The notes under the pieces were generated by a model, which worked only from the letters and a program-made list of their open reading frames with translations, made no database searches and was not told the origin of the DNA. Shown here in pieces: positions 62,264 to 64,000 of a stretch of 64,000 nucleotides of DNA. Source of the DNA: Leptospira stimsonii (lineage in GTDB: Bacteria; Spirochaetota; Leptospiria; Leptospirales; Leptospiraceae). A program made the position numbers and the translations under genes. How positions within the stretch are numbered: position 1 is the stretch's first letter; each line of letters begins with the position of its first letter. The DNA lies in contig NZ_QHCT01000002.1 of NCBI RefSeq assembly GCF_003545885.1, forward strand, positions 447,001 to 511,000. The letters run 5' to 3'.

Positions 62264-63193
62264 TTATGCGTTCGCAGGAACTGGGAACAAACCTTCGATC
62301 GAAAGATATCTTTCTCCCGTATCGTAAGAGAATGTGAGAACCTTAGAGCCTTCCGGAATTTCGGGAAGTTTTTTAGCAACCGCCGCGAGAGAAGCTCCGG
62401 AAGAAACGCCGATAAAGAGACCTTCTTCTTTTGCGGCCCTTTGTGCGTATTGAAAAGCCTCATCCTTGCTCACTTGAATCACACCGTCCAAAAGATCCGT
62501 GTGAAGGTTTTTTGGAATGAATCCCGCTCCGATTCCTTGAATCGGGTGTGGTCCTGGTTTTCCTCCGGAAATTACAGGAGAAGCTTCCGGTTCCACTGCG
62601 AATACTTTCAGTTTTGGGAACTTTTGTTTTAAGACTTGAGCGACACCTGTGATATGTCCTCCGGTTCCGACTCCGGTGATGATAAAATCCAATCCTTCCG
62701 GAAAGTCTTTCGCGATTTCCTGCGCGGTTGTTTCAACGTGAACTTTGATGTTCGCTTCGTTTTCAAACTGCTGTGGCATCCATGCTTTCGGATTTTCCGC
62801 TACGATTTGTTTTGCTTTTTCAATCGCACCGGGCATTCCCTTCTCTCTCGGAGTCAATTCGAACTCGGCTCCGTAAGCCGCCATGATTCTTCTTCTTTCA
62901 ATACTCATCGACTCCGGCATTACCAAGAGAAGTTTATATCCCTTCACTGCCGCAACGAGCGCGAGTCCGATCCCCGTGTTTCCGGAAGTCGGTTCTACGA
63001 TGATACTGTCTTTCGTGAGTTTTCCGGACTTTTCTGCGTCCTCGATCATCGAAAGTGCGATACGATCTTTGATGGATCCGCCCGGGTTGGATCTTTCTAA
63101 TTTTACATAGATTTCGCTTTTTGTGTTGTACAAGCGGTTGATTTTTACGTGAGGAGTGTTTCCGATCGTTTCTAAAATACTCTTAGCTTTCAT
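62264..63193 (-). CDS. cysK: Cysteine synthase A (O-acetylserine sulfhydrylase)
   Basis: A 309-residue PLP enzyme that makes cysteine from O-acetylserine and sulfide. PLP Lys42 is in [16 protein letters not shown]; the substrate-binding loop is [12 protein letters not shown]; the phosphate-binding loop is [10 protein letters not shown]; and the C-terminal [12 protein letters not shown] and [10 protein letters not shown] are family signatures. Length is normal. It is a single-gene unit with a strong terminator and an inverted repeat overlapping its likely promoter, which suggests regulation by sulfur status. Confidence 0.96.
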   Translation of the reverse strand: MKAKSILETIGNTPHVKINRLYNTKSEIYVKLERSNPGGSIKDRIALSMIEDAEKSGKLTKDSIIVEPTSGNTGIGLALVAAVKGYKLLLVMPESMSIERRRIMAAYGAEFELTPREKGMPGAIEKAKQIVAENPKAWMPQQFENEANIKVHVETTAQEIAKDFPEGLDFIITGVGTGGHITGVAQVLKQKFPKLKVFAVEPEASPVISGGKPGPHPIQGIGAGFIPKNLHTDLLDGVIQVSKDEAFQYAQRAAKEEGLFIGVSSGASLAAVAKKLPEIPEGSKVLTFSYDTGERYLSIEGLFPVPANA

Positions 63194-63221
63194 TTCTGTT
63201 TTCCTGCCTCTTCCAAGGGTT

Positions 63222-63271
<50 letters not shown>

Positions 63272-63382
63272 AGATTCAAGTAAAAAAATCCTTTTCAGAG
63301 GATTCTTTTTACAAAAGGACGGGCTTTTGATCGACCTCGGTTTTGTGGAAACGTGTGAGTTCCTACTTTTCTAAGAAGAATC

Positions 63383-64000
63383 TTAGATTTCTTGAAGGAC
63401 GATGCTTTGGAGAAAGGATTCTGCAGTCGGTCCGAATTCGATTCCAAGAGTCTGAAAAACGGCGAAGATCGTAGAAATGTGGACGTTGGAATCTCCCGGA
63501 GTTGCGGCGTAACCTCGAATTTCCTTTTCTAAAATTTCCAAGGAGCCAAGAGGAATCACCGCGTGAGAAAAAATTCTTCCATAAAGACCTCGATCCCTTC
63601 CCGAAGAAAAGATCGAGTTTGTGGAAACCAAGTTGGTCGTCGAAAGATAAGGATCGTTTTGCAGTCTTCTTAAGACAATTTCTCTTTTTAGATTCTTCTT
63701 TAATCGAAAACGAAAACGAACGAGGTGCATATACGGAGAGTTGATGGTTACGGAAGAAGAAGTCACCGGGACTTTGATTCCTATCTGAGAATAGAGTTCG
63801 TTTAACAATCGACTGTGATGTGTTCCCCAATCCGCCTCGGGCTTTACCAAAAGAGGTCCGGTGACGTGAGGATCGTCCTTCGCCATGTCCGCGTCTCGAC
63901 GAATGACGAGAAAATCAGCTTCCTCGAGGATCGATTCCAATTCTTTAGGTGATTCTTCCGTTAATAAGCGAAGTGATCCGGCGAGTGTATGAGTATTGCA
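63383..64000 (-). CDS. Archaeal-type (class II) GAPDH-like protein, 3' part (runs off right edge)
   Basis: About 205 residues are visible and the frame is open to the window edge; the TTG at 63940 is internal. The first visible residues are [13 protein letters not shown], which resembles the catalytic-Cys segment SCNTTGL of archaeal-type glyceraldehyde-3-phosphate dehydrogenase. It continues with LVIRRDADM…, [16 protein letters not shown] (compare RRAADP, GPxNxIxP, PSHHG), and [15 protein letters not shown]. This order matches class II GAPDH. The Asn-Thr-His after Cys differs from the usual. Other spirochaetes use the bacterial enzyme, so it may be a second, specialised enzyme or a relative with another substrate. 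It ends about 190 bp before cysK on the same strand. Confidence 0.5.
   Translation of the reverse strand, partial: CNTHTLAGSLRLLTEESPKELESILEEADFLVIRRDADMAKDDPHVTGPLLVKPEADWGTHHSRLLNELYSQIGIKVPVTSSSVTINSPYMHLVRFRFRLKKNLKREIVLRRLQNDPYLSTTNLVSTNSIFSSGRDRGLYGRIFSHAVIPLGSLEILEKEIRGYAATPGDSNVHISTIFAVFQTLGIEFGPTAESFLQSIVLQEI

Overview
The window looks like chromosome from a spirochaete of the genus Leptospira. The evidence is the moderate-to-low GC, the many secreted lipoproteins with Leptospira-style signal peptides, FG-GAP and SBBP beta-propeller lipoproteins, 7TM-DISM hybrid kinases, and a set of Leptospira-typical hypotheticals beside ordinary housekeeping genes (topA, cysK, panD, lipB, murJ, ald). 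This rests on gene content read by eye; the species cannot be fixed. No rRNA, tRNA, CRISPR array, phage or intact insertion sequence was seen. Gene starts were moved to an internal codon where a signal peptide and ribosome-binding site argued for it.

Layout. 1-4.9 kb holds surface or secreted proteins: the 3' part of a beta-helix protein, a secreted propeller-like protein, and an FG-GAP lipoprotein that has lost its last strand to an in-frame stop. 5.2-9.5 kb is a tight three-gene operon (DUF3604, parvulin-like PPIase, HupE/UreJ). 9.7-13.7 kb is an oppositely oriented FadL - membrane protein - alkylsulfatase-like operon. 13.8-17.0 kb is a GH130 phosphorylase overlapping a GT4 glycosyltransferase that carries an alpha-toroid half. 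17.4-18.8 kb is a REC-PAS-HisKA_2 kinase. 19.8-22.6 kb is a LolD/LolC-like ABC exporter with an HlyD adaptor. 22.8-31.4 kb mixes hypothetical membrane proteins, a full-length FG-GAP lipoprotein, a PlsC acyltransferase overlapping a patatin, DoxX and an AraC regulator.

31.8-39.3 kb is a signalling and nitrogen block: a 1049-residue kinase with two histidine-kinase modules around a receiver, its LuxR-type partner, alanine dehydrogenase, and an ammonium transporter fused to a SpoIIE-type phosphatase. 39.4-49.2 kb reads as one minus-strand operon: a sensor-like membrane protein, a STAS plus zinc-ribbon protein, MurJ (TTG start directly after the STAS stop codon), YggU, and a ~1984-residue aromatic-rich repeat protein. 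49.3-51.8 kb holds lipB, a Panacea-domain gene, panD and a secreted hypothetical, followed by an 18-copy 13-bp tandem repeat. 52.4-58.3 kb holds an SBBP lipoprotein, small hypotheticals, an ATPase-HDOD fusion, an ABC ATPase and a decayed SRPBCC pseudogene. 59-64 kb holds topA, an MpaB-family (DUF2236) gene, cysK, and the 3' part of a gene resembling archaeal-type GAPDH.

The most interesting items are the giant aromatic repeat protein in the murJ operon, the Amt-SpoIIE fusion with a STAS gene nearby, the double-kinase hybrid with its regulator, the SRPBCC pseudogene readable only by joining frames, the nonsense codon in the FG-GAP lipoprotein with a cluster of stem-loops behind it, and a 12-bp motif shared by the cysK and DUF3604/fadL upstream regions.
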